Of a stretch of 64,000 nucleotides of DNA, positions 47,297 to 58,230 are shown piece after piece (the first letter of the stretch is position 1; each line of letters begins with the position of its first letter). Below the pieces are notes generated by a model. That model ran no database searches. It saw only the letters and a program-made list of their open reading frames with translations, and was not told where the DNA came from. The stretch is taken from positions 1,364,001 to 1,428,000 of the forward strand of contig NZ_JAGING010000001.1 of NCBI RefSeq assembly GCF_017875835.1, read 5' to 3'. Source of the DNA: Psychrobacter sp. PL19 (GTDB lineage Bacteria > Pseudomonadota > Gammaproteobacteria > Pseudomonadales > Moraxellaceae). The translations under genes and the position numbers were made by a program.

Positions 47297-48391
47297 ATGA
47301 AAAAACTACTTTTAGCTACAGCAATCGCGGCTCTATCTGTATCTGCAGCCAACGCAGCACCGACTGTATATGGTAAAGCATTCGTTGGTATGGACTATGT
47401 CAATACCGAGATTGACGGTCAAGTTTTTTTCCCAGAAGAGAAAGTAACTGGCGGTACTCCTATTCCAGCTGGTAAAAGACCAGTTGATTCAGACGAAAAT
47501 ACCTTCGAAATCAACTCGTACTCGTCACGTATTGGCTTCAAAGGTGCTGAAGCGATAACAGCCAATACTGATGTGATCTATCAGTTAGAGTATGGTGTTA
47601 ACGTTGATGGTGACAATGGTGATAATGGTGTGGCATTTAAAAGCCGTGATACTTACCTAGGATTCGATAACGAAAGCTATGGTCAGTTCCGCTTTGGTCG
47701 TAACACCTCAGTTGTTGATTACGTAAACAATGTCGTGACGTCAGGCAGTGGTTACTGGGATAACTTAGGAACAAACAATCTTGCTCAGAACGAAAAAGGT
47801 TTTAACCTAGCTGATAGCGGCCGTATCGATAACTCACTTATCTGGAAAGCGCCTAGATACAACGGCATACCGCTAGATGTTGCCCTTATGTACAAAGCTG
47901 ATGAGTCATTCAATGGTGACACTGATAACGGTTTTGCCGCTTCAGCGATGCTTGATCCAGGCAAAGGTATTACATTTGGCTTGGCTTATGACAAAGATGT
48001 GAACTTGGAAGGTGATCTTATCCGTGGTACCGCTACTGTTGATATGAGCAAGTTCGTTCCTTATCCTGTGACAGTAGGTGCGTTATATCAGGTAGCCGAC
48101 TTTGACGCTACTCCTAAAGACGAAAAAGGTTATGTTCTTAGCGCTAAAATGGGTCTAAGTAACTTTGCCAAGCCAGCAGCCGTTTATGTTCAGTACAACA
48201 ACACTGACAACCTCTTCGGTGATGCCAACTCTGATTCAGATCAGATCGTTGTCGGCGGCGAATATCAGTTTAAAAAGAACATGATTATGCATGCTTATGT
48301 TGGCCAGAACTCAGCAAATATTGATAATGCCAAGGCTACTGGTGATTATGACTTATTCGCAGCTGGTGGCGGTCTAGAATACATCTTCTAA
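47297..48391 (+). CDS. Outer-membrane porin (Gram-negative OmpC-like)
   Basis: 364 residues. A signal peptide (about 1-20, ending AANA) precedes a beta-barrel that starts PTVYGKAFVGMDYVN and contains SSRIGFKGAEAI, DTYLGFDNESYGQFRFGRN (the loop-3 region) and the final GGGLEYIF with terminal Phe. It is a 16-strand general porin by type. GGAG precedes the ATG. Its 617-bp upstream spacer suggests complex regulation. Confidence 0.9.
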   Translation: MKKLLLATAIAALSVSAANAAPTVYGKAFVGMDYVNTEIDGQVFFPEEKVTGGTPIPAGKRPVDSDENTFEINSYSSRIGFKGAEAITANTDVIYQLEYGVNVDGDNGDNGVAFKSRDTYLGFDNESYGQFRFGRNTSVVDYVNNVVTSGSGYWDNLGTNNLAQNEKGFNLADSGRIDNSLIWKAPRYNGIPLDVALMYKADESFNGDTDNGFAASAMLDPGKGITFGLAYDKDVNLEGDLIRGTATVDMSKFVPYPVTVGALYQVADFDATPKDEKGYVLSAKMGLSNFAKPAAVYVQYNNTDNLFGDANSDSDQIVVGGEYQFKKNMIMHAYVGQNSANIDNAKATGDYDLFAAGGGLEYIF

Positions 48392-48423
48392 ATCAAACCT
48401 ATATATAGCTAGTATGCTAAAAG

Positions 48424-48449
48424 ACTCATCCTTCGGGGTGAGTTTTTTT
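48424..48449 (+). terminator. Terminator after the porin gene
   Basis: ACTCATCC and GGGTGAGT (48424-48443) pair around a TTCG tetraloop and run into seven Ts. Confidence 0.92.
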
Positions 48450-48582
48450 GTTATGACCCTTTTAAACGCTCAGCATGTCATAATGGACCAGTGTCAAACC
48501 TCGAATTTCAAGCAAGTTTGAGTTTTGCCCTATATTTTAAAGCGCATTTTTAGTAAAATCCTCTTTTACCAATTACCGATAG

Positions 48583-50223
<1,641 letters not shown>

Positions 50224-50287
50224 CGGTTTTAAATGACTTGTACGAATGAGCTGAATAAATAATAGTTGAATGGCTAATGTGTCATAA

Positions 50288-50319
50288 AAAAAGACCAATC
50301 TACGGATTGGTCTTTTTTT
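50288..50319 (+). terminator. Terminator after pyrG
   Basis: A 13-bp stem (50288-50300 with 50305-50317, TACG loop) with A-run and T-run. Confidence 0.92.
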
Positions 50320-50448
50320 ATCTAAATTCTATACTATAGTCAATGAAAAGTAATAGACCTCTTGCAAAAGTAGCCTCATAAATTAGAATAACCATACCTG
50401 AACCGCCCCGGTATTGTCGGAGACTTAACATTCTGAGAGAATACGACA

Positions 50449-50757
50449 ATGAAAACACGAAACTACACTCCTGAGATTAAAGAACGTGCTGTTCGCATGC
50501 TTATTGAAGCCGCAGGCGACTATCCATCCAACTGGTCAGCTATTCAAGCCATTGCCCCTAAAATTGGCTGCACGCCTGAAACCCTGAGGTCCTGGCATAA
50601 AAAGCATATCGATCAAACCATTCCTGCATCGGTGCAAGCGCAAAGTGACAAAGAGCGCATTAAAGAGCTTGAACGCGAGAATAAAGAGCTCAAGCAAGCC
50701 AACGAGATTATACGTAAGGCTGCCGATTTTTTTGCCCAAGCGGAGCTCGACCGCTGA
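50449..50757 (+). CDS. IS3-family transposase OrfA
   Basis: 102 residues. A helix-turn-helix protein beginning MKTRNYTPEIKERAVRMLIE, with IGCTPETLRSWHKKH as the recognition region and a Leu/Glu/Lys-rich coiled coil (about 65-90) ending in AADFFAQAELDR. In intact elements a frameshift near its end joins it to OrfB. OrfA itself looks undamaged. Confidence 0.9.
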   Translation: MKTRNYTPEIKERAVRMLIEAAGDYPSNWSAIQAIAPKIGCTPETLRSWHKKHIDQTIPASVQAQSDKERIKELERENKELKQANEIIRKAADFFAQAELDR

Positions 50758-51323
50758 CTAAAATCATGATTCAATTCATCGATGACAACAAACACCTTTA
50801 TGGGGTCGAGCTGATCTGTAGAGTACTACCGATTGCCCCGTCAACCTATCACCGTGCAAAGACCTAGAGTGCTGCCCTGAAAAGCGCTCACTACGTAGTC
50901 AGCATGACAACTTTTACATCAGTGAAATTAGGCGCATCTGGCAGGACAGCAAATGCCGCTATAGCGCTCGTAAAGTATGGCAACAGATGAAAACTAATGG
51001 CATAAAGGTTGCTCGATGTACTGCAGAGCGTTTAGTGAAGCAGTATGAGTTACAAGGGGTTTGGCGTGGCAAAGGCAAGATTACCACCAACAGCCGTGAC
51101 GACCAAAAGCGTGCTGACGACCTAGTCAATCGTAACTTTAATGCCCATCGTCCTAATCAGCTATGGGTTGCTGACTTCACCTATATCAAGACGACGAGCG
51201 GCTGGGTTTATACTGCTTTTATTATTGATGTATTTGCCCGCGCTATTGTAGGCTGGAAAGTCTCTAATCGCATGAATACCGATATGGTGATGGCAGCGTT
51301 AAATCAAGCGATAACAGATATAG

Positions 51324-52227
51324 TCAATTCAAAATAAAAGTGTTATGACGAGGATTAATATCATAAAATAATTTAGATAAGTCATTTTCCATCCAGCCTT
51401 GGCGTAGAAACTTTACCTGAGCCCACTTCTTCTCGATAGGATTCAAGTCAGGACTGTATGGCGGTAGAAATAACAAACGATGACCATGCCTATTAAGCAG
51501 CCTTTGAACCCGTTTATGGAAGCTCGTCACTCAGGCATAGCCTTCGTCTTGCGCTCGGGCAAAGCAGTGCTTTGCTTTCTCCTCGCTCATATCCATTACA
51601 ATCACACATTTAATCGCAAGTTTTGGTATTAGTGTATATTTGCACCAGTCATAAAATATATCACCATTGATATTTGTTTCTAAGCAATCAAGCGCAAACA
51701 GCACTTTGCCATATAAAGCACCAATAACATTGGTTCGCTTTTTAGCTTGCCAGTTATAGCTGTCGATACAAGGCGTACCAATGGGAGCATAACCATAAAG
51801 GCGCAGGGTCTCATGCTCAAAGCCACTCTCATCCATGTATACAATAGGAAAGCCTTGTTCGATGTAGTTGTTAAGCTTACTTAGATAGTCAGCTCTTTTT
51901 ACTGGGCATGCTTTAGGATGCTCTAGGGTCTTTTTTTTTACTAATCTTCAGCCTTTTTAGAGCGTGATAAATGCCCGTTTTGCTACAGTTTAATCGACGG
52001 GCTCGCTCATACTGGTAATCATCAGGATGTTCTTTGACATCAGTGAGTAGAACGTCATCCATTATTTTATGAGGCTTAGTTTGCCTTGTTGCTTTGCTAT
52101 GGACACGTCTCTTCCAGTTTTGTATGGTGGTTGGGCTAAGATCGTAGAACTCAACTGCTTGAGCATAAGTCATACCGTCATCCAAACTTTTGAGTACTTG
52201 TTTGCGAAAATCTAGTGAATAAGTCAT
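51324..52227 (-). pseudogene. IS630-family transposase, disrupted
   Basis: The first part (from 52227) reads MTYSLDFRKQVLKSLDDGM with a helix-turn-helix and ends after a run of nine As (51931-51939). The next part, in a shifted frame, has VYMDESGFEHE (first catalytic Asp) and NVIGALYGKVLF. The frame reaches VIVMD, the second catalytic Asp, and is then broken by a foreign segment of about 66 bp. The last part has LLFLPPYSPDLNPIEKKWAQ (catalytic Glu). The A-run frameshift may be normal for such elements; the insertion is not. Confidence 0.85.
51525..51590. repeat. 66-bp palindromic insertion in the IS630 transposase
   Basis: It interrupts the VIVMDNASFHKR motif expected in this family. The centre holds an 8-1-8 palindrome, GCAAAGCA-G-TGCTTTGC (51559-51575). 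Exact borders and target duplication are unclear. Confidence 0.55.
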
Positions 52228-52731
52228 GGCTATTTATAATAATAATGGTTTAGTTGATTTAGTTTATAACATTTTTAAAAGAGCTTGGCTATAGGAATAA
52301 TCCTAAGGATGTTGTTCATCACAGTGATAGAGGGGTTCAGTATTTATCCATTCGCTATACCGATAAAATGACGGAGTCTGGTATTATCGCTTCTGTTGGC
52401 ACGACTGGGGATTGATACGACAATGCATTGGCTGAAACGGTCAACGGACTTTATAAGTCTGAGGTGATTGAGTATCTAAAAGAACAATGGCATGGCGTGA
52501 ACGACGTTGAATTGGCAACCCTTGAATGGGTGGACTGGTTTAACAAAATACGACTGCATAGCACGATTGGTTATGTGTCACCTTTTGAGTTTGAAAAACG
52601 ATATTATGATAGTTTAACCCTGTCAGGTATTGCTGCCTGACTCAAGTAAATCTGCCTCCGATAAAGTCGGGGCGGTTCACTAATTCATGATGCCACTTTT
52701 GCAAGAGGTCTATTTATAAAAAAAGGCTACT

Positions 52732-53502
52732 TTACACTGAGTGGGTAGGAAGAAACCCCAAACGTTGCTCCATTTTCTTGGCCAATTCAATCAGTACAGT
52801 ACTGACCTCATCACGCTTAGACTCGTATTCTACCTGCAAAAAGCTGACTGCCATACCCGCGACCGCATTGCCCGATGCATTACGGATATACGTGCCCAAG
52901 CAGTACATACCATCACGCAGCTGACCATCATCTAGCGAGATACGGCTGCTATGAATAATCCTCAGCTCAGTAGCTAAGGTGTCAAAGTCACTCACTCCAT
53001 TGGGGGTTAGAGGCGAAGGAAAGTCGCCTTTATACAACGATTGGATGGTATGCATAGACAAGGTAGACAACATGGCTTTACCTGTCGCTGAAAACACCGC
53101 AGGTACACGGACACCAGCGCGAAAAGTAAAGCCGAGTGGAGCAGGTGCTTCATGGCAGGCTAAAAACACTACCTCGCCTAAGTCTAGTTTAGATAAGGTG
53201 ACAGTATGTTGTAGTAGCACGGGGTATTGAACGATCAGATCCTTAAATAACTGAATGACCCCTTGCTGCTGTTCGTACTTACCTGCCCAATAAAGTAAAT
53301 ATGAGCCTAAATGAAAGCGACTATCGGCGTCTCTATATATGACATGCTTGGTCAGCAGACTTTGTAGAATGTTATGGGTTGAGCTGCGAGGTAGACCTAG
53401 CTGTTTAGCAATATGAGCCGCTGTCAGTGGCTGTGAGCTATCGGTAATTAAATCTAAAATTTGAAAAGTTTTATCTAATGCAGGAACAGCTGTTGTGCTC
53501 AT
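52732..53502 (-). CDS. IclR-family transcriptional regulator
   Basis: 256 residues. N-terminal winged helix (about 5-65: ALDKTFQILDLITDSSQPLT, AAHIAKQLGLPRSSTHNIL) and a C-terminal IclR effector domain with GVRVPAVFSATGKAMLS and NAVAGMAVSFLQVEYE. Divergent from gabD across 268 bp with two palindromes, so it probably controls the downstream catabolic island and itself. AGGT precedes the ATG. Its 3' end is 20 bp from the nested mobile elements. Confidence 0.92.
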   Translation of the reverse strand: MSTTAVPALDKTFQILDLITDSSQPLTAAHIAKQLGLPRSSTHNILQSLLTKHVIYRDADSRFHLGSYLLYWAGKYEQQQGVIQLFKDLIVQYPVLLQHTVTLSKLDLGEVVFLACHEAPAPLGFTFRAGVRVPAVFSATGKAMLSTLSMHTIQSLYKGDFPSPLTPNGVSDFDTLATELRIIHSSRISLDDGQLRDGMYCLGTYIRNASGNAVAGMAVSFLQVEYESKRDEVSTVLIELAKKMEQRLGFLPTHSV

Positions 53503-53632
53503 AAAGTACCTATATGTAAGTAAAAAGAGAAGTGAAAAATAGAAAATAGATCAGGATAACAATTAAAATGAAAATAGGGGTTGCAAAGCATAAGGCTACG
53601 TTCTTATACTAACGTTCCATATATAAAATACA

Positions 53633-53650
53633 TGTTCATCATACTGAACA
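53633..53650. promoter_or_regulatory. Candidate IclR operator 1
   Basis: TGTTCATCATACTGAACA is a perfect 6-6-6 inverted repeat in the iclR-gabD spacer. Confidence 0.45.
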
Positions 53651-53674
53651 ATAAACGGAATTTAAATCGTTAAT

Positions 53675-53688
53675 TAAACTATAGTTTA
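53675..53688. promoter_or_regulatory. Candidate operator 2 (14-bp palindrome)
   Basis: TAAACTATAGTTTA is a perfect 14-bp palindrome, 83 bp before gabD. Confidence 0.4.
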
Positions 53689-53770
53689 CTCGTTTATTTT
53701 ATCGATGCTCGCTTTGTTAATAATAACTATAAATAAGCAATGAGCTTAACGAAAGACAAGGATTGTTACT

Positions 53771-55237
53771 ATGCCAAAAACTACGCCACAGCTATCAAAT
53801 CCAGACTTACTCAAACATCAATGCCTGATTAAAGGCAGTTGGCATGATGCTAGTGATGCCACCACTCTCGATGTGACTAATCCATTCAACGGCGAGATTA
53901 TCGGTACTGTTCCAAGACTGACTGATCAAGACGTCAATGATGCCGTTACTCACTCTCATGAAGCACAGGTAACATGGGCGGCAAAAACTGCTCAAGAGCG
54001 TTCGGTGCTATTACAGAAGTGGGCTGATCTTATTGATGACAATAAAGAAGATTTAGCTATTTTAATGACTGCCGAACAAGGTAAGCCATTGGGTGAGTCA
54101 CGCGGCGAGATTGGCTACGCCAATAGCTTTATCCGCTGGTTTGCCGAAGAAGGTAAGCGCGTTTATGGTGATGTGATTCCATCCGCCAAGTCAGAGCTAC
54201 GCTATGTCGTTCTCAAGCAGCCAGTTGGTGTTTGTGCAGCGATTACCCCTTGGAACTTTCCAGCGGCAATGATTACCCGTAAAGCAGCACCAGCACTGGC
54301 TGTGGGTTGTACCATGATCATCAAGCCAGCTACTGCTACCCCGTTTTCTGCTCTCGCGTTAGGCGCATTAGCAGAGCAAGCGGGTATTCCTGCTGGCGTT
54401 ATCCAAGTCGTCACCGGTAAATCTTCGGTCATCGGCGATATTTTAACCGGTGATGCTCGCATTCAAAAACTATCATTTACTGGCTCTACTGAAGTAGGTC
54501 GCACCTTGATGGCACAATGCGCGCCAACCATCAAAAAACTGTCACTAGAGCTGGGTGGTAATGCTCCTTTCATCGTATTTGACGATGCCGATTTAGAAAA
54601 AGCGGCTGATGGCTTAATCGCCTCCAAGTATCGCAATGCTGGTCAGACTTGCGTCTGTGCCAACCGCGTCTACGTACAAGCCAGTATCAAAGACAAGTTC
54701 CTAGAGATTTTTGTCAAAAAAGTAGAAGCACTTAAAGTCGGTAATGGTATGACTGAAGGCGTTGATATTGGTCCTTTAATCAATAAAGATGCGTTAGAAA
54801 AAGTTCAGGCACTTCTAAAAGACGCGCTTGATAAAGGGGCGACATTAGTAACCGGCGGCGACACCAATGAGGCTTCTGAGTTGAGCTTTAATCCCACCGT
54901 TATTACTGATATCAGTACGGATATGGATATTGCTAGCGAAGAAATTTTTGGTCCTATCGCCTCCATATTTGTCTTTGAGACCGAAGAAGAAGCTATACGC
55001 GCCGCTAATGATACGATTTATGGTTTGGCAGCTTATTTTTATAGCAGCGACTTTGCGCGCGCATGGCGGGTCACTGAAGGCCTAGAATACGGTATGGTTG
55101 GTCATAATACTGGCATGATCTCAACTGAAGTTGCGCCATTTGGTGGCGTTAAACAATCAGGTTTTGGCCGTGAAGGCTCAAAATATGGTCTAGAAGAATA
55201 TGTTGTCACCAAATACTGGTGCTCTGATATCAGCTAG
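53771..55237 (+). CDS. gabD: Succinate-semialdehyde dehydrogenase
   Basis: 488 residues. Aldehyde dehydrogenase fold with ITPWNFPAAMITRKAAPALA (cofactor site), FTGSTEVGR, the catalytic Glu region LELGGNAPF and the nucleophile Cys294 in GQTCVCANR. The overall sequence is of the NAD(P)-dependent GabD type, giving succinate. A glutarate-semialdehyde role is also possible for this group. AAGGA precedes the ATG. First gene of the island, followed by gabT. Confidence 0.92.
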   Translation: MPKTTPQLSNPDLLKHQCLIKGSWHDASDATTLDVTNPFNGEIIGTVPRLTDQDVNDAVTHSHEAQVTWAAKTAQERSVLLQKWADLIDDNKEDLAILMTAEQGKPLGESRGEIGYANSFIRWFAEEGKRVYGDVIPSAKSELRYVVLKQPVGVCAAITPWNFPAAMITRKAAPALAVGCTMIIKPATATPFSALALGALAEQAGIPAGVIQVVTGKSSVIGDILTGDARIQKLSFTGSTEVGRTLMAQCAPTIKKLSLELGGNAPFIVFDDADLEKAADGLIASKYRNAGQTCVCANRVYVQASIKDKFLEIFVKKVEALKVGNGMTEGVDIGPLINKDALEKVQALLKDALDKGATLVTGGDTNEASELSFNPTVITDISTDMDIASEEIFGPIASIFVFETEEEAIRAANDTIYGLAAYFYSSDFARAWRVTEGLEYGMVGHNTGMISTEVAPFGGVKQSGFGREGSKYGLEEYVVTKYWCSDIS

Positions 55238-55272
55238 TCTTGCTCATTTAGCCCAGTAATCAACTTAGTTTA

Positions 55273-55312
55273 AGGTGCTAAAAGATAGGATTATTTCTAT
55301 CGTTTAGCACCT
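55273..55312. other. Long stem-loop between gabD and gabT
   Basis: AGGTGCTAAAAGATAG (55273-55288) pairs with CTATCGTTTAGCACCT (55297-55312) with one mismatch. It has no T-run, so it could stabilise or process the gabD-gabT message. Confidence 0.55.
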
Positions 55313-55374
55313 ATTACATAAACCGCTATTAACGACATAGCGCTTACTTTAAATATAAAGAAAAGGACGTTCTC

Positions 55375-56646
55375 ATGACTACGACTAAAATTACCAATCA
55401 ATCTTTGCTTGAGCGCCGTAAAGCGGTTTTACCGACCGGACTTGGTGTGGCGTTTCCTATATTTGCTGCCAAAGCAAAAAACTCGGAAATTTGGGATGTA
55501 GAAGGCAATCGTTATATTGACTTTGTTGGCGGTATCTCAGTGCTTAATACCGGTCATAGCCATCCAAAAATCACTCAGCGTGTGCATGAGCAACTAGATA
55601 AATTCACTCATACTGCCGCGCAAATGATCAATTATGAATGCTATGTTGAGCTCGCTGAAAAGCTTTGTGCAGCCGTGCCTATTAGTGGTGACAAAAAAGC
55701 TTTCTTTTTAACCACTGGTGCTGAAGCGGTCGAAAACGCAGTCAAAATCTCTCGTGCTAAAACTGGTCGTCCAGGGGTTATATCCTTTGTTGGCGGCTGG
55801 CACGGTCGTACATTATTGTGTATGAGCTTGACCGGTAAGGTTATTCCGTACAAAAAAGATTTTGGTCCAATGCCAGGTCCTGTGTTTCATGCGCTATTTC
55901 CTGCTGAAGAGCTCAATGTTACTGAGGCGCAAGCGCTACATAGCCTTGAGATGATCTTCCAGGCCTCAATTGATCCGAGTGAAGTAGCAGCGATGATTAT
56001 TGAGCCGGTACAAGGCGAGGGCGGCTTCCATCAAGTTACGCCATCATTTGCCAAAGCGTTACGCGCTATCTGTGATGAGCACGGCATCGTGTTGATCTTT
56101 GATGAAGTGCAGTGCGGTTTTGCTAGAACCGGTACCTTATTCGCTACTGAACAACTGGGTGTTGAGCCTGACCTAATGACTAGCGCTAAGAGTTTGGCTG
56201 GTGGTTATCCGATATCTGCGGTTATCGGTCGCGCTGACATCATGAACGCCCCGCAAATAGGTGGGTTGGGCGGTACTTATGCGGGTAACCCACTCGCTTG
56301 TGTAGCGGCTTTAGCAGTAATAGAAGTTATCGAAGAAGAAAACCTACTTGAGCGCAGCATTGAGATTGGCGACAAAATCGAGTCATTCTTAAAAGACTTA
56401 AATCTTAGCAGCATCGGTCACATCCGCCATAAAGGTGCCATGCTGGCTTTTGAATTAATTGACAGTGACGGCCAGCCAGATGCTGATGCCACTGCTAATC
56501 TAAAGCAGAAGTGCTTTGAGCAGGGCTTGTTGTTAGCATCTTGTGGTATGCATAGCAATGCCATTCGCATCATGGTGCCGCTGACTGTTGAAGACGAAAT
56601 ACTGCAAGAAGGCCTCGATATTATTGGTAAGTTATTAAAAGCCTAG
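55375..56646 (+). CDS. gabT: 4-aminobutyrate aminotransferase
   Basis: 423 residues. Class III aminotransferase: DVEGNRYIDFVGGISVLNTGH, TTGAEAVENAVKISRAKTGR, EPVQGEGGF, FDEVQCGFARTG and the PLP-binding Lys272 in TSAKSLAGGYP. It makes succinate semialdehyde from GABA, and GabD then oxidises it. AAAGGACG precedes the ATG. A short relic of a second gabT end lies just downstream. Confidence 0.94.
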   Translation: MTTTKITNQSLLERRKAVLPTGLGVAFPIFAAKAKNSEIWDVEGNRYIDFVGGISVLNTGHSHPKITQRVHEQLDKFTHTAAQMINYECYVELAEKLCAAVPISGDKKAFFLTTGAEAVENAVKISRAKTGRPGVISFVGGWHGRTLLCMSLTGKVIPYKKDFGPMPGPVFHALFPAEELNVTEAQALHSLEMIFQASIDPSEVAAMIIEPVQGEGGFHQVTPSFAKALRAICDEHGIVLIFDEVQCGFARTGTLFATEQLGVEPDLMTSAKSLAGGYPISAVIGRADIMNAPQIGGLGGTYAGNPLACVAALAVIEVIEEENLLERSIEIGDKIESFLKDLNLSSIGHIRHKGAMLAFELIDSDGQPDADATANLKQKCFEQGLLLASCGMHSNAIRIMVPLTVEDEILQEGLDIIGKLLKA

Positions 56647-56720
56647 TTTTTAGTAAGCGCTTTTTGCGTAAGTTTTAAGCTTTGACTTAATCGTGTTGAT
56701 GGCTAGACTTCCTGCATAAG

Positions 56721-56786
56721 TCATCGCTAACCGTTTCAGATGAATTACTCGAAGAAGGCTTGGCAATTATTAAAGAGTCGCTGTAG
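56721..56786 (+). pseudogene. C-terminal remnant of a second gabT-like gene
   Basis: In one frame the DNA reads SSLTVSDELLEEGLAIIKES followed by Leu and TAG. This parallels the GabT end LTVEDEILQEGLDIIGKLL but differs in many bases, so it is a diverged paralogue end rather than a recent duplication. Only about 21 codons remain. Confidence 0.7.
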
Positions 56787-56850
56787 TCAGTTCTTAGTTA
56801 TTCATTAAACTATCTAGCGAAATTAGAACCTAATTATAGGTGGGACTAAA

Positions 56851-58107
56851 ATGATTAAAAATACTGAAATTACTGCCAACGAGAGTCGCTTATGGGCATC
56901 TTTGATGGATATGGCGAAGGTTGGTCCAGGTATTGCTGGTGGCAGCAATAGACAGGCACTAACAGATGAAGATAATGAAGGTCGCACCCTTTTCAAGAAT
57001 TGGTGTGAAACTGAGAATATGATGGTAAAAACTGATGAACTTGGTTCCATGTTTGCTTTTAGAGAGGGCACTGACCCAAATGCACTACCCGTCATGATAG
57101 GCTCTCATCTCGATACGCAACCTACGGGCGGTAGATATGATGGTATTTTAGGCGTTTTAGCTGGATTAGAAGTTGTACGTTCACTTAATGAGCATAACAT
57201 TAAAACTAAGCATCCAATCGTCGTCGCAAACTGGACAAATGAAGAAGGTTCACGCTTTGCACCGTCCATGATTGCATCAGGCGTCTATGCTGGTAAATAT
57301 GATCTCGAATACGCATACAGTTGCACAGACCCAGACGGCATTAGTATAAAAGATGAGTTAATACGTACAGGTTGGCTGGGCGATATGCCCGTAGGGAAGC
57401 CTGAGATACATGCTTATTATGAATATCATATTGAACAAGGTCCCATTTTAGAGGCAGAAGATAAATTGATAGGGGTTGTGACGCATGGTCAAGGTCTGGC
57501 TGCTCTTGAGGTGACATTGACAGGTAAGGCTGCGCATACTGGCTCGACACCGATGACCATGAGGTCAAACGCTTCTTTGGCAATGGCAAAAATAATTCAT
57601 GTCACTCATGATTTGGTCATGGACAATCAACCTAATACTGCAGTTTCAGTTGGTAAGATTGACGTTTCTCCAAATTCTCGTAATGTCCTTCCGAGTAAAG
57701 TGGTATTTACCATAGATATCAGGGCAGCTTCGCAAGATAAATTTGATGAGTTATGTAATCAGATAAAAGCCAGGGTTCATCAAATATCATCAGAGCTTGA
57801 TGTGGGCTGTTCAATTGAGATAGTGGGGCACAAAGATCCCGTAACCTTTGACAGCAAATTAGTGAATATCATTCGGGATGCAACCAGCAAGTTAGGCTAC
57901 TCGAATATTAATATTTGCTCTGGTGCTGGACATGATGCCTTTTGGATAGCAAACGTAGCACCTTCTGCGATGATTATGTGCCCTTGCGTAGATGGCATAT
58001 CGCATAATGAAAATGAAGAGATTTCCTCTGACTGGGCGGTCGCAGGCACTAATGTGTTGTTACATGCTGTTTTAGAGACAGCTATCATAGACAATGGTAA
58101 AAACTAA
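56851..58107 (+). CDS. M20-family amidohydrolase (N-carbamoyl-amino-acid hydrolase/allantoate amidohydrolase type)
   Basis: 418 residues. Binuclear zinc M20 peptidase-fold enzyme of the HyuC/AmaB/AllC group. Metal sites: His86 in GSHLDTQPTGGRYDG, Asp97, Glu131/132 in TNEEGSRF, and GAGHDAF near the end. The middle dimerisation region has GKAAHTGSTPMTMR. These enzymes remove carbamoyl or similar groups from amino acids, or open allantoate. Within the gab island a carbamoylated or acylated amino acid is more likely than allantoate, but substrate cannot be read from sequence. Confidence 0.86.
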   Translation: MIKNTEITANESRLWASLMDMAKVGPGIAGGSNRQALTDEDNEGRTLFKNWCETENMMVKTDELGSMFAFREGTDPNALPVMIGSHLDTQPTGGRYDGILGVLAGLEVVRSLNEHNIKTKHPIVVANWTNEEGSRFAPSMIASGVYAGKYDLEYAYSCTDPDGISIKDELIRTGWLGDMPVGKPEIHAYYEYHIEQGPILEAEDKLIGVVTHGQGLAALEVTLTGKAAHTGSTPMTMRSNASLAMAKIIHVTHDLVMDNQPNTAVSVGKIDVSPNSRNVLPSKVVFTIDIRAASQDKFDELCNQIKARVHQISSELDVGCSIEIVGHKDPVTFDSKLVNIIRDATSKLGYSNINICSGAGHDAFWIANVAPSAMIMCPCVDGISHNENEEISSDWAVAGTNVLLHAVLETAIIDNGKN

Positions 58108-58230
58108 ATTAGTCAAGCTATTAGCGATAGTATGATATTCACAGACAACTATTGTTTATTTAATGAATTAACTTAGTATGTTGATTTATGCACTAATGAA
58201 ACTAGGATAAACACAACAAGGAATATAAAA

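Larger units (their letters stand above)
51321..52291 (-). mobile_element. IS630-type element inserted in the IS3 OrfB
   Basis: About 971 bp, flanked by TA at 51319-51320 and 52292-52293; joining the flanks restores the OrfB frame exactly. Ends are TAGTCAATTC on the left and, inverted, TAGCCAAGCTC on the right. The left end matches the MITE termini at 42028-42169. Its transposase gene is broken. Confidence 0.88.
50766..52640 (+). pseudogene. IS3-family transposase OrfB, three lesions
   Basis: The reading starts MIQFIDDNKHLYGVEL. (1) Near 50861 one base is missing, after which the frame continues DLECCPEKRS. (2) At 51320 the IS630-type element is inserted between TDR-type codons of QAITDRNNPKDVVHHSD. 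(3) After the insertion, a TGA replaces Ser in the GDSYDNALAE motif. The DDE segments WVADFTYIKT and HHSDRGVQY and the end WFNKIRLHSTIGY are still recognisable. Confidence 0.9.
50399..52679 (+). mobile_element. IS3-family element, interrupted and inactive
   Basis: Ends are TGAACCGCCCCG at 50399 and its inverse closing with CA at 52679; about 21 of the first 26 bases match. Subtracting the IS630-type insertion gives about 1.3 kb, the normal IS3 size. It encodes OrfA and a broken OrfB. I could not find a clear 3-bp target duplication. Confidence 0.88.
50354..52712. mobile_element. Small palindromic element carrying the nested IS elements
   Basis: TAGACCTCTTGCAAAAGT begins a 33-bp terminal repeat at 50354-50386; its inverted partner at 52680-52712 matches 30 of 33 bases. 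Removing the IS3-like insertion leaves only about 78 bp, nearly all palindrome, so it looks like a MITE or solo ends of a larger element. TA forms the outer bases of both ends. No coding region belongs to it. Confidence 0.65.
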
